From: Burkholderia sp. NRF60-BP8
Lineage (GTDB): Bacteria > Pseudomonadota > Gammaproteobacteria > Burkholderiales > Burkholderiaceae
DNA: 64,000 bases
Direction of reading: 5' to 3'
NCBI RefSeq assembly: GCF_001522585.2
Contig: NZ_CP013374.1
Span: 372,001 to 436,000, forward strand
Made by a program: the position numbers and the translations under genes. The notes beneath the pieces were generated by a model, which was not told where the DNA came from, ran no database searches, and saw nothing but the letters and a program-made list of their open reading frames with translations. This document shows positions 18,381 through 28,110 of the stretch, piece by piece (within the stretch, counting starts at the first letter, position 1; every line of letters begins with the position of its first letter).

Positions 18381-20873
18381 ATGCGTATCCGCACTTTCGG
18401 GCGCCCGGCAAGCGCCGACACCGCCCATCGCGACGCGCCGCCCGCCACTGGAGCCGATGCTCCGATGCTCGGCCGGCGCGGCTTCCTGAAGCTGACGATG
18501 GCGGCGAGCGGCTGCCTCGCGCTCGGCATCGCGCCGACGCGCGCCGCGGCGCAAGCGGGCACGACCTCGCCGGCTTCGCCACCGCAAGCATTCCTGATCA
18601 TTGCACCGGACAACACCGTGACCGTCGCCGTCAACCGGACGGAATCCGGCCAGGGCGTCAGCACCGCGCTGCCGATGGCGCTGGCCGACGAGCTCGACGC
18701 CGACTGGCGCAACGTGCGCACCGTGCTCGCGCCGGCCGGCGAGCCGTACAAGGATCCGGTGACGGGCATCCAGATGACGGCCGGCTCGACGTCGGTCAAT
18801 CACTCGTTCGCGCAATACCGCGAACTCGGCGCGTCCGCCCGCGCGATGCTCGTCGCCGCGGCCGCGCAGCGCTGGAACGTCGATCCCGCCACGTGCCGGA
18901 CCGCGAATGGCGTCGTGACGTCCGGCAGCTACCGCGCGACCTACGGCGAGCTCGCACCGGCCGCGATGGCGATGCCGGTCCCGCAGCGGGTGCCGTTGAA
19001 GTCGCCGGACCAGTTCCGCCTGATCGGCAAGCCGACACCGCGCGTCGACGCGCGCGCGATGCTCGACGGCACGCTCAAATACGGGATGGACTGGCGCCTG
19101 CCGGACACGATGGTGGCCGTGGTCGCGCGCCCGCCGCGCTTCGGCGGCAAGGTCGCGAGCTACGACGCGGCGGCGGCCCGGGCCGTCAAGGGCGTGGTCG
19201 AGGTCGTCGAGATCCCGACCGATCGCGGCGGCACCGGCGTGGCCGTGATCGCGAACGGCTACTGGCCGGCCAAGCTCGGCCGCGATGCGCTGAAGGTGAC
19301 GTGGAAGGACGCCGGCTCGACCGTCACGTCCGCCGAACAGATGCAGGCGTACAAGCAGCTCGCCGGCACGCCGGGGACCGTGGTGCGCACGGCCGATGCC
19401 GGCAGCGCGCCGCCGGCGGCGACGCGGATCCAGAAGGACTACGAATTTCCGTATCTGGCGCATGCGGCGATGGAACCGCTCAGCTGCACGGTCGACGTCG
19501 GGCCGGCGAACTGCGCGTGCGGGATCAAGATCTGGGGCGGCTCGTCGCTGCAGACCGCCGACCGCGCGGCCGTCGCGAAGGCGCTCGGCGTCGCGCCGGA
19601 GAAAGTCCAGATCTTTACGCTGACGACGGGCGGCGACTACGGCCGGCGCTCGACGCCCACGTCGGACTACGTGGTCGAGGCCGCCCGCGTGTCGTCCGCG
19701 TACCTCGCCGCCGGCCATCTCGGCCCGGTCAAGACGATCTGGACGCGCGAGGACGATCTGCGCGGCGGCTATTACCGCCCGATGGTGCTGCATCGCGTCG
19801 ACATCGGCGTCGACGGGAGCGGCGCCGTGCGCGACTGGCAGCACGTCGTCGTCGGCCAGTCGGTGCTGAAGGGCTCGCCGCTCGAGCGCACGGCGATGCT
19901 CCGGCGCGGCACCGATCCCAGCCTGACCGACGGCGTCGCGAACAGCCCGTACGGCTTCCCGATGCAGGTATCGGTCCATCAGACCGATGTCGACGTGCCG
20001 GTCCAGTCGTGGCGCTCGGGCGGCCATACGCATACGGCGTTCGTGATGGAAACGCTGGTCGACGAACTCGCGCACGCGGCGCGCCAGGACCCGGTCGCGT
20101 ACCGGATGGCGCGGCTGGCCGGCCCCGAGCACGCGCCGTATCGCCAGGCGCTCGCGCTGGCCGTCGACAAGTCCGGCTACGGCACGCGCACGCTGCCGGC
20201 CGGGCACGCATGGGGCGTCGCGATGCACGAAACGGCCGGCTCGGTCGTCGCGTACGTGACGGAGGTGTCGATCGAGGCGCAGCAGCCGCGCGTGCATCGC
20301 GTGACGGCAGGCGTGTATGCGGGCCGCATCGTCAACCCGACCGGTGCGGAAGCGCAGATCCAGGGCGGCGCGCTGTTCGGTCTCGCGACGACGAAGCCGG
20401 GTTTCGCGATCGACGTCGACCATGGCGCGGTGCGCAACGCCGGTTTCGCCGACTATCCGCCCGTGCGCATGCAGGAAGCGCCGCCGGTGGACGTCTTCTT
20501 CGTGCCGTCGGACGCCCAGCCGACCGGGTTGAGCGACGCCGGCGTACCGCCGATCGCGCCGGCGGTGGCCAACGGTGCGTTCGTGCTGACCGGCGAACGG
20601 ATGCGTGCGTTGCCGTTCGCGCCGATGCTGGTCGCATCGGCCGCGCCCGCGATGCCGGAGGCGCCCGCAGCGGCGGCCGACGAGGATCCGTACGGCGACC
20701 TGCCGGCCGGCGGTTGCCGGATTCCGCACAAGGTCAAGCGGGCCGCGTTGAAGCCCAGGAGCGACCAAAGCCACGCAGGCGTCGGCCAGGCACCCGCCGT
20801 GCCGAAATTCCTGCGGCCGAAACGGCGCGCCGGGATTCCGTGCATCGAGGATCTGAAGAAAGGCACGGTGTGA
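18381..20873 (+). CDS. iorB: Molybdopterin-binding large subunit of isoquinoline 1-oxidoreductase type, Tat-exported
   Basis: This is the catalytic subunit (830 aa) of a xanthine-oxidase-family hydroxylase. The ATG at 18381 fits the GGAGA site 8 bases upstream better than the GTG at 18375. A twin-arginine signal (GRRGFLKLTMAASGCLALG) indicates folded export to the periplasm. Family motifs include NRTESGQGVSTALPM near the N-terminus, AMEPLSCTVDV, a glycine-rich GGDYGRRSTPTSDY segment, and WGVAMHETAGSVVAYV near the C-terminus. The last 75 or so residues, after MRALPFAPM, are an Ala/Pro-rich then basic tail ending KKGTV that looks longer than in typical relatives. No cytochrome c gene, often the third partner, follows; the next gene is convergent. 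Confidence 0.85.
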   Translation: MRIRTFGRPASADTAHRDAPPATGADAPMLGRRGFLKLTMAASGCLALGIAPTRAAAQAGTTSPASPPQAFLIIAPDNTVTVAVNRTESGQGVSTALPMALADELDADWRNVRTVLAPAGEPYKDPVTGIQMTAGSTSVNHSFAQYRELGASARAMLVAAAAQRWNVDPATCRTANGVVTSGSYRATYGELAPAAMAMPVPQRVPLKSPDQFRLIGKPTPRVDARAMLDGTLKYGMDWRLPDTMVAVVARPPRFGGKVASYDAAAARAVKGVVEVVEIPTDRGGTGVAVIANGYWPAKLGRDALKVTWKDAGSTVTSAEQMQAYKQLAGTPGTVVRTADAGSAPPAATRIQKDYEFPYLAHAAMEPLSCTVDVGPANCACGIKIWGGSSLQTADRAAVAKALGVAPEKVQIFTLTTGGDYGRRSTPTSDYVVEAARVSSAYLAAGHLGPVKTIWTREDDLRGGYYRPMVLHRVDIGVDGSGAVRDWQHVVVGQSVLKGSPLERTAMLRRGTDPSLTDGVANSPYGFPMQVSVHQTDVDVPVQSWRSGGHTHTAFVMETLVDELAHAARQDPVAYRMARLAGPEHAPYRQALALAVDKSGYGTRTLPAGHAWGVAMHETAGSVVAYVTEVSIEAQQPRVHRVTAGVYAGRIVNPTGAEAQIQGGALFGLATTKPGFAIDVDHGAVRNAGFADYPPVRMQEAPPVDVFFVPSDAQPTGLSDAGVPPIAPAVANGAFVLTGERMRALPFAPMLVASAAPAMPEAPAAAADEDPYGDLPAGGCRIPHKVKRAALKPRSDQSHAGVGQAPAVPKFLRPKRRAGIPCIEDLKKGTV

Positions 20874-21187
20874 CGTAGACGATCCGGCGCGCGATCGATA
20901 CCGGCAGTCGTTTTCAGTGACGCGCCGCGCGCCGGCCGCCCCGATACGGGGCGCCGCCGCTTCGAGCGGTTAGCAGTAGGGGGCAGCCGCGAAGGCGGTG
21001 GACTACGGCTTGTTCCATGGCCGACCATGGGTCCAGGATGCATCGACGCCGCTATGGTCGACCTGTCTCGCGGCGCCGCCTGGGGAGGAAGCCTCCATGA
21101 AGCCTGTTGCCGTGCCGGCCGCCGGATCGCCCGGGGCCGGCACGCAAGATCGCGATCGATGCCGGTAAAGCCGCTGCGCTCCGCCGT
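20874..21187. other. Convergent intergenic region between iorB and tadC
   Basis: This stretch of 314 bases has no gene. It separates the ends of two convergent operons and is rich in short GC inverted repeats, the clearest being at 20937-20953. No AT-rich promoter-like patch is present. Confidence 0.5.
20937..20953. terminator. GC-rich hairpin between convergent genes
   Basis: CGCCCCG and CGGGGCG pair perfectly around the 3-base loop ATA. The position between two convergent stop codons suits a bidirectional transcript end, but no T-run is present on either strand. Confidence 0.35.
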
Positions 21188-22162
21188 TCACTGCGCGATG
21201 CCGACGAACGTCGGCAGCAGCACGCGATAGACGTGAATCATCGCCGGGCCGAGCAGCACCATCATCAGCGCGGGGAAGATGCAGAAAATCAGCGGGAACA
21301 GCAGCTTCAGCGCGATCTTCGCCGCGCGTTCCTCCGCGCGCATCCGGCGCCGCGTGCGCAGCATGTCCGACAGCACGCGCAGCGATTCGCCGATGCTCGT
21401 GCCGAACCGGTCGGCCTGGATCAGCATCGCGCAGAACGATTCGATGTCCTCCACGCCGGTGCGCAGCGCGAGATTGCGCAGCGCCGTCTCCTTCGTGAAG
21501 CCGGAGCGCATCTCGAGCAGCAGCAGGTCGAGCTCGCTCGCGACCACCTCGCTGCGAAACCGCAGCTCCTCGCTCACTTTCATCAGGGCTGCGTCGAGCC
21601 CGAGTCCCGCCTCGACGCACACCGTCAACAGGTCGAGCGCGTCCGGGAAATCCTCGAAGATCTTCTGCTGGCGCACCTTGGCCCGTTGCGACAGCACGAC
21701 GTTCGGGATGTAGTAGCCGATGCCGGCGAGCGCCACGAGGATCACCGACAGCAGCGCACGCTCGTCGCCGAGCGGCGTCGTGATCAGCGCCAGCAGCGCC
21801 GCGCACGGCAGGCCGAGCGCGAGCATCGTCTTCGCGGTGAAATACAGCGCGGCCGCGCTCTGGTTGCGCCAGCCGGCGTTCATCAGCCGGATGCGCAGCG
21901 GCGAATTCTCCCACCCCTCCTTCGGCACCGACAGCTTCGAGATCGGGGTGGACAGCTCGACCAGCTTCGCGACCCAGCGCGACGCCATGTCGTCGCCCTG
22001 ACCCGGGCCGGCGACGGCACCCGCCCCGGCCCCGCCGGCCTGCTGGATCCGGCGCTGGATGCCGCGCGGCGCGAACAGCAGCATCGCGACGAGCACGCCG
22101 CCGGCCACGACGATGAACAAGCCGCCCAGCATCACGGCCTGGACCACGCTCAGGTTTTGCAT
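21188..22162 (-). CDS. tadC: Tad pilus inner-membrane platform protein TadC
   Basis: This 324-residue type II secretion F-family protein, with TadB, forms the inner-membrane platform of the Flp pilus machine. A membrane segment near the N-terminus (MLGGLFIVVAGGVLVAMLLFA) is followed by a cytosolic stretch and paired segments such as LGLPCAALLALITTPL. The T2SF-type core contains FEDFPDALDLLTVCVEAGLGLDAAL, then KIALKLLFPLIFCIFPALMMVLLGPAMI at the C-terminus. The start has GAGG 7 bases upstream. It is the last Tad gene on this strand, 36 bases after tadB. No TadD (TPR) gene follows it in the window. Confidence 0.92.
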   Translation of the reverse strand: MQNLSVVQAVMLGGLFIVVAGGVLVAMLLFAPRGIQRRIQQAGGAGAGAVAGPGQGDDMASRWVAKLVELSTPISKLSVPKEGWENSPLRIRLMNAGWRNQSAAALYFTAKTMLALGLPCAALLALITTPLGDERALLSVILVALAGIGYYIPNVVLSQRAKVRQQKIFEDFPDALDLLTVCVEAGLGLDAALMKVSEELRFRSEVVASELDLLLLEMRSGFTKETALRNLALRTGVEDIESFCAMLIQADRFGTSIGESLRVLSDMLRTRRRMRAEERAAKIALKLLFPLIFCIFPALMMVLLGPAMIHVYRVLLPTFVGIAQ

Positions 22163-22198
22163 GACAGCCTCGCAACGGTTCGTTATTCGGCTCGCGCG

Positions 22199-23176
22199 TC
22201 AGACGCGAATACGGACGATACGACGGATCCAGAACAGGCCGAACAGCATCGACACCAGCATCGTGCCGACCATCCGGATCCCGGCCGGATCCTCCCAGAG
22301 CACCGACAGGAACTCGCGGTTCAGCAGCGCCATCACCGCCGCGGTGCCGAACGGCAAGAGCCCGAGAATCCAAGCCGACAGCCGCCCTTCCGCCGACAGC
22401 ACGCGCACCTTGTCGAACAGCTTGAAACGCTCGCGGATCAGCCCGGCGATGCTGTCGAGCAGCTCGGCCAGGTTGCCGCCCGTCTCGCGCTGGATCAGCA
22501 CCGCGATCACGAAGTAGCGCAGATCCTGCACCGGTACGCGCGTCGCGAGATTCATCAGCGCGTCGTGCAGCGACACGCCGTAGTTGACCTCGTCGAACGT
22601 GACGCGGAACTCGCCGCCCATCGGCTCGGAAAACTCGTCGCCGACCATCCCGAGCGTGCTCGTGAACGAATGCCCGGAGCGCAGCGCGCGCGCGATCATG
22701 TCGCAGATCTCCGGCAACTGCCGCTCGAGCTTGCGCAGCCGGCGCGCGCGGCAGCGCAGCACGTACATCATCGGCATCCACCCTGCGAACAGCGCGATCG
22801 GCACCGCGGCAAGTTGCGGCAACCGCGCGAAGCTCGCCACGAACCATGCGAGCGCCGCGAACGTCGCGCCGAGCGTGATCAGCTTCGGCAGCGTCCAGTC
22901 GAGGCCCGACTGCTGGATCACGAGATCGAGCGCGTGCACGCGCGGCACGCGCAGCAGCAGCCGGTCGAACGGTTTCGACTCGTCGAGCATCCGCTTCTTC
23001 AGGATCGACAGCCGCTCCTGCTGGACGTTGCCGCCGGCCGACATCGCGCGGATGCGCGATTCGATCCGGCGCGCGGCGGCGCCGTGCCGCGCGTTCCACC
23101 ATTGATAGACGCCTTCGATCGACAGCACGACCGCGACGAAGGTGAGAATCACAAAACCGTAAAAGATCGCATTCAT
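22199..23176 (-). CDS. tadB: Tad pilus inner-membrane platform protein TadB
   Basis: This 325-residue F-family protein pairs with TadC. The start is placed at MNAIFYGFVILTF (ATG at 23176, GGGAGG upstream) and not at the non-ATG extension 7 codons earlier. An N-terminal membrane segment is followed by a cytosolic region, another pair of membrane segments around LGATFAALAWFVASFARLP, the conserved T2SF helices (RQLPEICDMIARALRSGHSF, ETGGNLAELLDSIAGLIRER), and C-terminal membrane helices near ILGLLPFGTAAVMALL. Length and order match other Tad loci. It sits between tadA and tadC with short gaps. Confidence 0.92.
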   Translation of the reverse strand: MNAIFYGFVILTFVAVVLSIEGVYQWWNARHGAAARRIESRIRAMSAGGNVQQERLSILKKRMLDESKPFDRLLLRVPRVHALDLVIQQSGLDWTLPKLITLGATFAALAWFVASFARLPQLAAVPIALFAGWMPMMYVLRCRARRLRKLERQLPEICDMIARALRSGHSFTSTLGMVGDEFSEPMGGEFRVTFDEVNYGVSLHDALMNLATRVPVQDLRYFVIAVLIQRETGGNLAELLDSIAGLIRERFKLFDKVRVLSAEGRLSAWILGLLPFGTAAVMALLNREFLSVLWEDPAGIRMVGTMLVSMLFGLFWIRRIVRIRV

Positions 23177-23209
23177 GAGGCCTCCCCGGCAGCGCACGGC
23201 GCCCTGGCG

Positions 23210-24577
23210 TCAGTCCGTCTCGTAACGCACGGACGGGTCGTACAGCGAATCCGGCAGGTCGATGCCGAACGCCTGCAGCCGCTCGACGAACTTCGGCCGC
23301 ACGCCGGTCGCGCAGAAGTGGCCGCGCACCGACCCGTCGCGGTCCACGCCCGTGCGCTTGAACGTGAAGATCTCCTGCATGTTGATGATGTCGCCTTCCA
23401 TCCCGGTCAGTTCCTGGATGCTGACGATCTTGCGCTTGCCGTCCGTGAGCCGCGCCGCCTGCACGACTACCGAGATCGCCGATGCGATCTGCTGGCGCAT
23501 CGTCTTCGGCGGCAGCGTCAGGCCGGACACGCTGACCATGTTCTCGAGCCGCGTCAGCGCATCGCGCGGCGTGTTCGCGTGGATCGTCGCGAGCGATCCT
23601 TCGTGGCCGGTGTTCATCGCGTTGAGCATGTCGAGCGCTTCGGCGCCGCGCACTTCGCCGAGGATGATCCGGTCCGGGCGCATCCGCAGCGCGTTGCGCA
23701 CCAGCGTGCGCTGCGTGATCTCGCCCTTGCCTTCGATGTTCGGCGGCCGTGTTTCGAGCCGCAGTACGTGCGGCTGCTGCAGTTGCAGCTCGGCGGCGTC
23801 CTCGATCGTCACGATCCGCTCGTTGCGCGGAATGAAGCCGGACAGGATGTTGAGCAGCGTCGTCTTGCCGCTGCCGGTGCCGCCCGACACCAGCACGTTC
23901 ACCTTCGCGCGCGCCAGCGCGTCGAGCAGTTCGGCCATCGGCGGCGTCAGGCTGTGGAAGCGCACCAGGTCGTCCATCTTCAGCGGGTTGACCGCGAAGC
24001 GCCGGATCGACATCAGCGGCCCGTCGATCGCGGACGGCGGGATGATCGCGTTCACGCGCGAGCCGTCCGGCAGCCGCGCGTCGACCATCGGGCTCGATTC
24101 GTCGATACGGCGGCCGACGCGCGACACGATCTTCTCGATCACCTTCATCAGGTGCGCGTCGTCGTAGAACGTCACGTCCGTCAGTTCGAGCTGCCCGCAG
24201 CGCTCGACGTAGACTTGCCGGCAGGTGTTCACGAGGATGTCGGAAATGCCGGGGTCGCGCAGCAGCGCTTCGAGCGGGCCGAAGCCGAACATCTCGTCGT
24301 ACACGTCGATCGCGAGCTGCCGCCGCTCGATGTCGTTCGCGGGCAGCCGTTCCTCGTCGAGGATGCGCGCGATCAGCGCGCCGATTTCCATGCGGACCTG
24401 GTCCTGATGCAGTCGCGACAGGCGCTCGAGCTCCACGCGCTCGAGCACGGCCAGGTGAATTTCGCGGCGCAGCTTCTGGTATGCGTCGCGCACCGACGAA
24501 TGGGCCGGGCCGGCCGGCTCGCCGCCCGCCGCCATCGGCTGGGCCCGGTGCAAGGACATCTGTTCGCGCAATGACAT
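23210..24577 (-). CDS. tadA: Tad pilus assembly/retraction ATPase TadA (CpaF)
   Basis: This hexameric secretion ATPase of 455 aa powers Flp pilus extension and probably retraction. The Walker A motif [13 protein letters not shown] is near residue 230. The Asp-box region around [10 protein letters not shown], the Walker B-like [14 protein letters not shown] and the His-box [13 protein letters not shown] follow in the usual order. The N-terminal domain ([21 protein letters not shown]) is the CpaF signature. The gene lies 18 bases after tadZ and ahead of tadB, the standard order. Confidence 0.95.
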   Translation of the reverse strand: MSLREQMSLHRAQPMAAGGEPAGPAHSSVRDAYQKLRREIHLAVLERVELERLSRLHQDQVRMEIGALIARILDEERLPANDIERRQLAIDVYDEMFGFGPLEALLRDPGISDILVNTCRQVYVERCGQLELTDVTFYDDAHLMKVIEKIVSRVGRRIDESSPMVDARLPDGSRVNAIIPPSAIDGPLMSIRRFAVNPLKMDDLVRFHSLTPPMAELLDALARAKVNVLVSGGTGSGKTTLLNILSGFIPRNERIVTIEDAAELQLQQPHVLRLETRPPNIEGKGEITQRTLVRNALRMRPDRIILGEVRGAEALDMLNAMNTGHEGSLATIHANTPRDALTRLENMVSVSGLTLPPKTMRQQIASAISVVVQAARLTDGKRKIVSIQELTGMEGDIINMQEIFTFKRTGVDRDGSVRGHFCATGVRPKFVERLQAFGIDLPDSLYDPSVRYETD

Positions 24578-24595
24578 GACGGTTCCCCGAAAGAA

Positions 24596-25804
24596 TTACA
24601 TCGACTTGAGCTTCGGCGTGGCCTTGCGGCCGAACAACCGGGACATCAACGGTTCGGTGCGCGTCGCGCTGCGTCCCGCGCGCACTTCGCCGTCGACGAG
24701 TTGCTTCGCATAGCCCTGCAATGCCCGTGCGACCGCCGAACCGCGCGCGAGCCGCGACACCGGGTGGCCCTGGTTGATCGCTTCGAGCACGGTGTCGGCG
24801 TCGTCGGGAATCGTGCAGGCCGCATGCAGGCCGAGCACTTCCTCGAGCGCGGTGCGGGTCCGCTCGCTCGCGCGCGTCGCGCGGTTCACGATCAGCCGCA
24901 ACTGGTCGGTCGAATAGCCGAGCGACACGAGGATCTCCAGCAGCCGGCGGCCGGCGCGCACGTGCGGCATCGCGGGCTGCAGCACGATCTGGATCTGGTC
25001 GCTGCGATCGAGCGCGACCATCGACAGCGGGTTGATGCCGACGCCGACGTCGAAGATCACGAAGTCGTAGCGCGGCGCGGCGACCCCGAGAATCCATTCG
25101 AGCGCGTCCTCGCGCACCTCGGCGGCCTTGACCGGGTCGCCGGCGCCGGCCAGCACGTGAAAATTTTCCGTCACGTGCGCGACGCTCGCGTCGAGAAACG
25201 CGCTGTCGAGCCGCTCGATCTGCGCGCACAGCTGCGGTAGCGTCGACGGCGGGGTTTCGTCGCTGACGAGGAACGCCGCGTCGGCGAACTGCTGGTTCAC
25301 GTCGATCAGCAGCACGCGGCGCTTGAAGCCCTCGGCGATCTCGAACGCGACGTTGCCGGCCGCGAAGCTCGTGCCGGCCCCGCCCTTGCACGACATGAAC
25401 GACACGATCCGCGTGTCGTCGGTATCGCGCCGCGTGCTTTGCGCGGCCGCCCGTTCGAGCGCGTTGCCGAGCGCCTGCAAATCGAGCGGCCACTGCAGCA
25501 CGTCGCGCGCGCCGGCGCGCATCGCGTCGAGCAGCACGTGCGGCGATGCGTCGGCCGTCACGAGGATGCAGGTCAGGCTCGCGTGCGCGCGGCAGATGCG
25601 CTCGATCGCCGCCAGCTCGAACGGGTCGAGCGACGTGCCGTCGATCAGCAGGACGTCGAACGCGTCGAGCCCGTCGGTGCGATGTTCGATCTGCGACGGG
25701 CGGCCGGTGGCGCGCGTCGTGCGATAGCGTCCGCTGTCGGCCACGAGCCGCGCGATCTGCGAAAGCCGCGCGGTATCGTCGGAAGCGACGAGGATATTGA
25801 TCAT
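24596..25804 (-). CDS. tadZ: Pilus localisation ATPase TadZ (CpaE)
   Basis: This 402-residue protein has an N-terminal atypical receiver domain (MINILVASDDTARL, then DVLLIDGTSLDPFE) followed by a MinD/ParA-like ATPase domain. The deviant Walker A is SCKGGAGTSFAAGN, near residue 140. A later FDVGVGINPLS and ILVSLGYSTDQLRLIVNR fit the MinD fold. In other species TadZ marks the pole or the site where the pilus machine assembles. It is 22 bases downstream of the TadE-like gene at 25827-26270 and 18 bases ahead of tadA. Confidence 0.9.
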   Translation of the reverse strand: MINILVASDDTARLSQIARLVADSGRYRTTRATGRPSQIEHRTDGLDAFDVLLIDGTSLDPFELAAIERICRAHASLTCILVTADASPHVLLDAMRAGARDVLQWPLDLQALGNALERAAAQSTRRDTDDTRIVSFMSCKGGAGTSFAAGNVAFEIAEGFKRRVLLIDVNQQFADAAFLVSDETPPSTLPQLCAQIERLDSAFLDASVAHVTENFHVLAGAGDPVKAAEVREDALEWILGVAAPRYDFVIFDVGVGINPLSMVALDRSDQIQIVLQPAMPHVRAGRRLLEILVSLGYSTDQLRLIVNRATRASERTRTALEEVLGLHAACTIPDDADTVLEAINQGHPVSRLARGSAVARALQGYAKQLVDGEVRAGRSATRTEPLMSRLFGRKATPKLKSM

Positions 25805-25826
25805 GTCGTGTGCCTCGTGTGTTCGA

Positions 25827-26270
25827 TCAGTTGCAGGCGGAGCCGCCCGTCGCGGAGTTCAGGCTTTCGCGCGGCAGCGTCGTCGTGAACGGCGGCATCG
25901 TGACCGTGATGTTCACGAACGGAATCATGGTCTTGACGGTGACGTTCGTGACGCTCACCGTCACGAACGAGCACGTGTTGATGTCGCAACTCGACGGCGT
26001 GTAGTTGACCGAGACGTTCGCGTTCGACAGCAGCGGCAGCAGCGATCGCACGCGCTTCACGACGCCCGCGGCGTTCACGTCGCAGACCACCGCCGTGCGT
26101 GCGCCGAGGCGCACGGCTTCGCTCGCGGTGTTCCAGTAGAACAGCACGCGGCCGAATTCGAAGATGCCGATCAGCAGCACGATCAGCACCATCGCGATGA
26201 GGGCGAACTCGACGATCGCCGCGCCGCGCTGCGCGCGCCGGCGCGACCGCGGAAATTGGCGCGCGTTCAT
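25827..26270 (-). CDS. tadE: TadE-family minor pseudopilin (second copy)
   Basis: This 147-residue pseudopilin begins at MNARQFPRSRRRAQRG. The RGAAIVEFALIAMVLIVLLIGIFEF segment is the TadE prepilin-like motif with Glu at +5 after the processing Gly, followed by one membrane helix. The rest is periplasmic, Thr/Val-rich (VTVSVTNVTVKTMIP), with several Cys. The ATG at 26270 overlaps the stop of the preceding TadE-like gene (ATGA), so the two are translationally coupled. It probably acts as a minor pilin in Flp pilus assembly. Confidence 0.85.
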   Translation of the reverse strand: MNARQFPRSRRRAQRGAAIVEFALIAMVLIVLLIGIFEFGRVLFYWNTASEAVRLGARTAVVCDVNAAGVVKRVRSLLPLLSNANVSVNYTPSSCDINTCSFVTVSVTNVTVKTMIPFVNITVTMPPFTTTLPRESLNSATGGSACN

Positions 26271-26800
26271 GACACCTGCCTCATCACGGTGACGATGTTG
26301 CCGAAGGTGATCGACGGCAGCGCCGGATACGCGGGAATCGGCTGGTACTTGTAGCCGCTGATCTTCACTTCGACGACGTTGATCGCGCCCGTGGCCGTCC
26401 CGCTTGCCGTGTTGTTGTCCGCGTCGTAGGTCGGCAGGTTCGCGAACTGCGCCGGGTCGGACGCATCGCTGCAGCCGGTCGTGCGCTGGGCGTCGCAGAT
26501 CGTGACCATCGACGTCGTGAGCCCCGGCACCAGCTCGGTGCCCGACGTACCGCACGTCGTGCTGCCGTACACGACCAGACACTGCGCCTGCGACACCGGA
26601 TACGCGCTGTCGGTCGGCAACCAGACCGACAGGTAGCGCGCCGCATCGCGGGTCGCCTTGGTCAGCGTCTCGTACTGGTAGATCGCCCGGCCGAACTCGG
26701 CCACGCCGGTCGCCAGCAGAATCATCGGCATCAGCACGAGCGCGAACTCGACGGCGACGGCGCCCCGGGTGCGCGAACGACGAATCGGCAGCTTCTTCAT
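26267..26800 (-). CDS. TadE-family minor pseudopilin (first copy)
   Basis: This 177-residue protein has a basic leader (MKKLPIRRSRTRG) and the TadE/TadF-like RGAVAVEFALVLMPMILLATGVAEF helix with the +5 Glu. The periplasmic part holds two Cys pairs (CLVVYGSTTC, CDAQRTTGC) that may form disulphides, then a Gly/Ala/Thr stretch. It overlaps the next gene by 4 bases and lies 13 bases after tadG. It could be the TadF equivalent, since most loci carry a TadE and TadF pair, but the motif alone does not separate the two. Confidence 0.85.
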   Translation of the reverse strand: MKKLPIRRSRTRGAVAVEFALVLMPMILLATGVAEFGRAIYQYETLTKATRDAARYLSVWLPTDSAYPVSQAQCLVVYGSTTCGTSGTELVPGLTTSMVTICDAQRTTGCSDASDPAQFANLPTYDADNNTASGTATGAINVVEVKISGYKYQPIPAYPALPSITFGNIVTVMRQVS

Positions 26801-26813
26801 GACCGTCTCTCCG

Positions 26814-28085
26814 CTATTGAACGAGCATCGGCACCTGGGTGCCCGACGCGCTGCCGCTGCCCGGCAAGCCGTGCGTCGCGCACGGGTTGTTGCCGGAGAC
26901 CGACGAGCCGAGGTATTCGAGATGCGCGACGACCGTGCCGCTGCCGGCGCTGAACGGAAGCGGATCGAGCATCAGCACGCAATCCCATTGCGTGACGTGG
27001 ACCTTGCCGCTGTTGCCCTTCAGCGTCGAACAGTCGCCTTCCGGCGCGAGCGCGAGGCGCCGGTCGCCGCCGTACGTCGTGTAGTTGCTCGCCGTCGCCG
27101 TGCCGTTGGTCGCGATGCCGCTGCCCGACGGCGGTGCGCCGTCGCCCTGGTACGACTTGAAGCTCGCGCGGTCGGCCACGAACTGCGTGTACGCGTCACC
27201 CTTGATGCCCGCCGTTCCCGGCGGCCCGTAGTTCGGCCCGACATAGGCGTAGCCGGTGAAGTCCGGCTGGCCGCTCGAGCCGTTCGCGCCGTTCGTATAG
27301 ATGCCGAAACGCGTATTCCACGCGCGCTGCGACGCCGACTTCAGGCCGGTGGTGCTCAGGTCCGGCGGGCTCGTGATGTTGCAGGTATTGCCCGACAGCT
27401 CGCTCGCGAGCGTCGTCTCGCTCGTCGACCCGTCGAGCGCCGCCCAGCCGAAATTGCCGGGCCCGTAGGTCGACGACGACCCGGACGGCGACGAGATCCA
27501 GTCGCCGACCTTGTAGGCCGGATCGGACGGGCCACGGCACACGAACACGGGAATCGCACAGGTCGTCTGCCCGCCGCCGACGGTCGCGATCGCGCTCGCC
27601 GACACTTCCGCCGCATTCGCGAGCTTCGTGCCCGGCAGCACGTTCAGCACTTCGATGAACCAGTGGGCGATGTTGCTCAGCGTCGCGGTGCACTGCACAT
27701 ACTTGATGTTCGACGGCTTCGTGACCGCATTCTTGGCCAGGAACGGGTCGCTCAGCGAATCGCTGAACGTGACGTTCGCGTTCGTCGACATCTGCACCGA
27801 CTTCTTCTGGAAAAACACGAAATTCAGGTGGCCGGCCGCGATGCCGTCGGCTTCGGCCACCGACAGGCTGATCGCCGTCGTCAGGTCGCGCGCGGCGGAC
27901 AGCGCGCAGGCATCGGCACTGTTCTGCAGTTCGCTGCGCGTGACGTACAGCTTGCCGAGATCCAGCGCGAGCCCGACGAATCCGATCATCACCGCCAGCG
28001 AAAGGCCGACGATGATCGCGACGGCACCGCGCTGGCGGTGCAGGCTGCGACGCGCGACTTTCGGATAGCGGGCTGCGCTGTTCAT
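26814..28085 (-). CDS. tadG: TadG-type pilus assembly protein
   Basis: This 423-residue protein with one N-terminal membrane helix (QRGAVAIIVGLSLAVMIGFVGLALDLGKLYVTR) carries the TadG N-terminal signature and then SELQNSADACALSAARDLT. The remaining 370 or so residues are exported and rich in Ser, Gly and Thr, with scattered Cys. A von Willebrand A MIDAS motif is not obvious, so it matches the shorter TadG-related class. The ATG at 28085 has GGGAGA 7 bases upstream. It sits between the small lipoprotein and the two pseudopilins. Confidence 0.82.
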   Translation of the reverse strand: MNSAARYPKVARRSLHRQRGAVAIIVGLSLAVMIGFVGLALDLGKLYVTRSELQNSADACALSAARDLTTAISLSVAEADGIAAGHLNFVFFQKKSVQMSTNANVTFSDSLSDPFLAKNAVTKPSNIKYVQCTATLSNIAHWFIEVLNVLPGTKLANAAEVSASAIATVGGGQTTCAIPVFVCRGPSDPAYKVGDWISSPSGSSSTYGPGNFGWAALDGSTSETTLASELSGNTCNITSPPDLSTTGLKSASQRAWNTRFGIYTNGANGSSGQPDFTGYAYVGPNYGPPGTAGIKGDAYTQFVADRASFKSYQGDGAPPSGSGIATNGTATASNYTTYGGDRRLALAPEGDCSTLKGNSGKVHVTQWDCVLMLDPLPFSAGSGTVVAHLEYLGSSVSGNNPCATHGLPGSGSASGTQVPMLVQ

Positions 28086-28110
28086 GGCGTTCTCCCTGAG
28101 CGTGCCGTCG

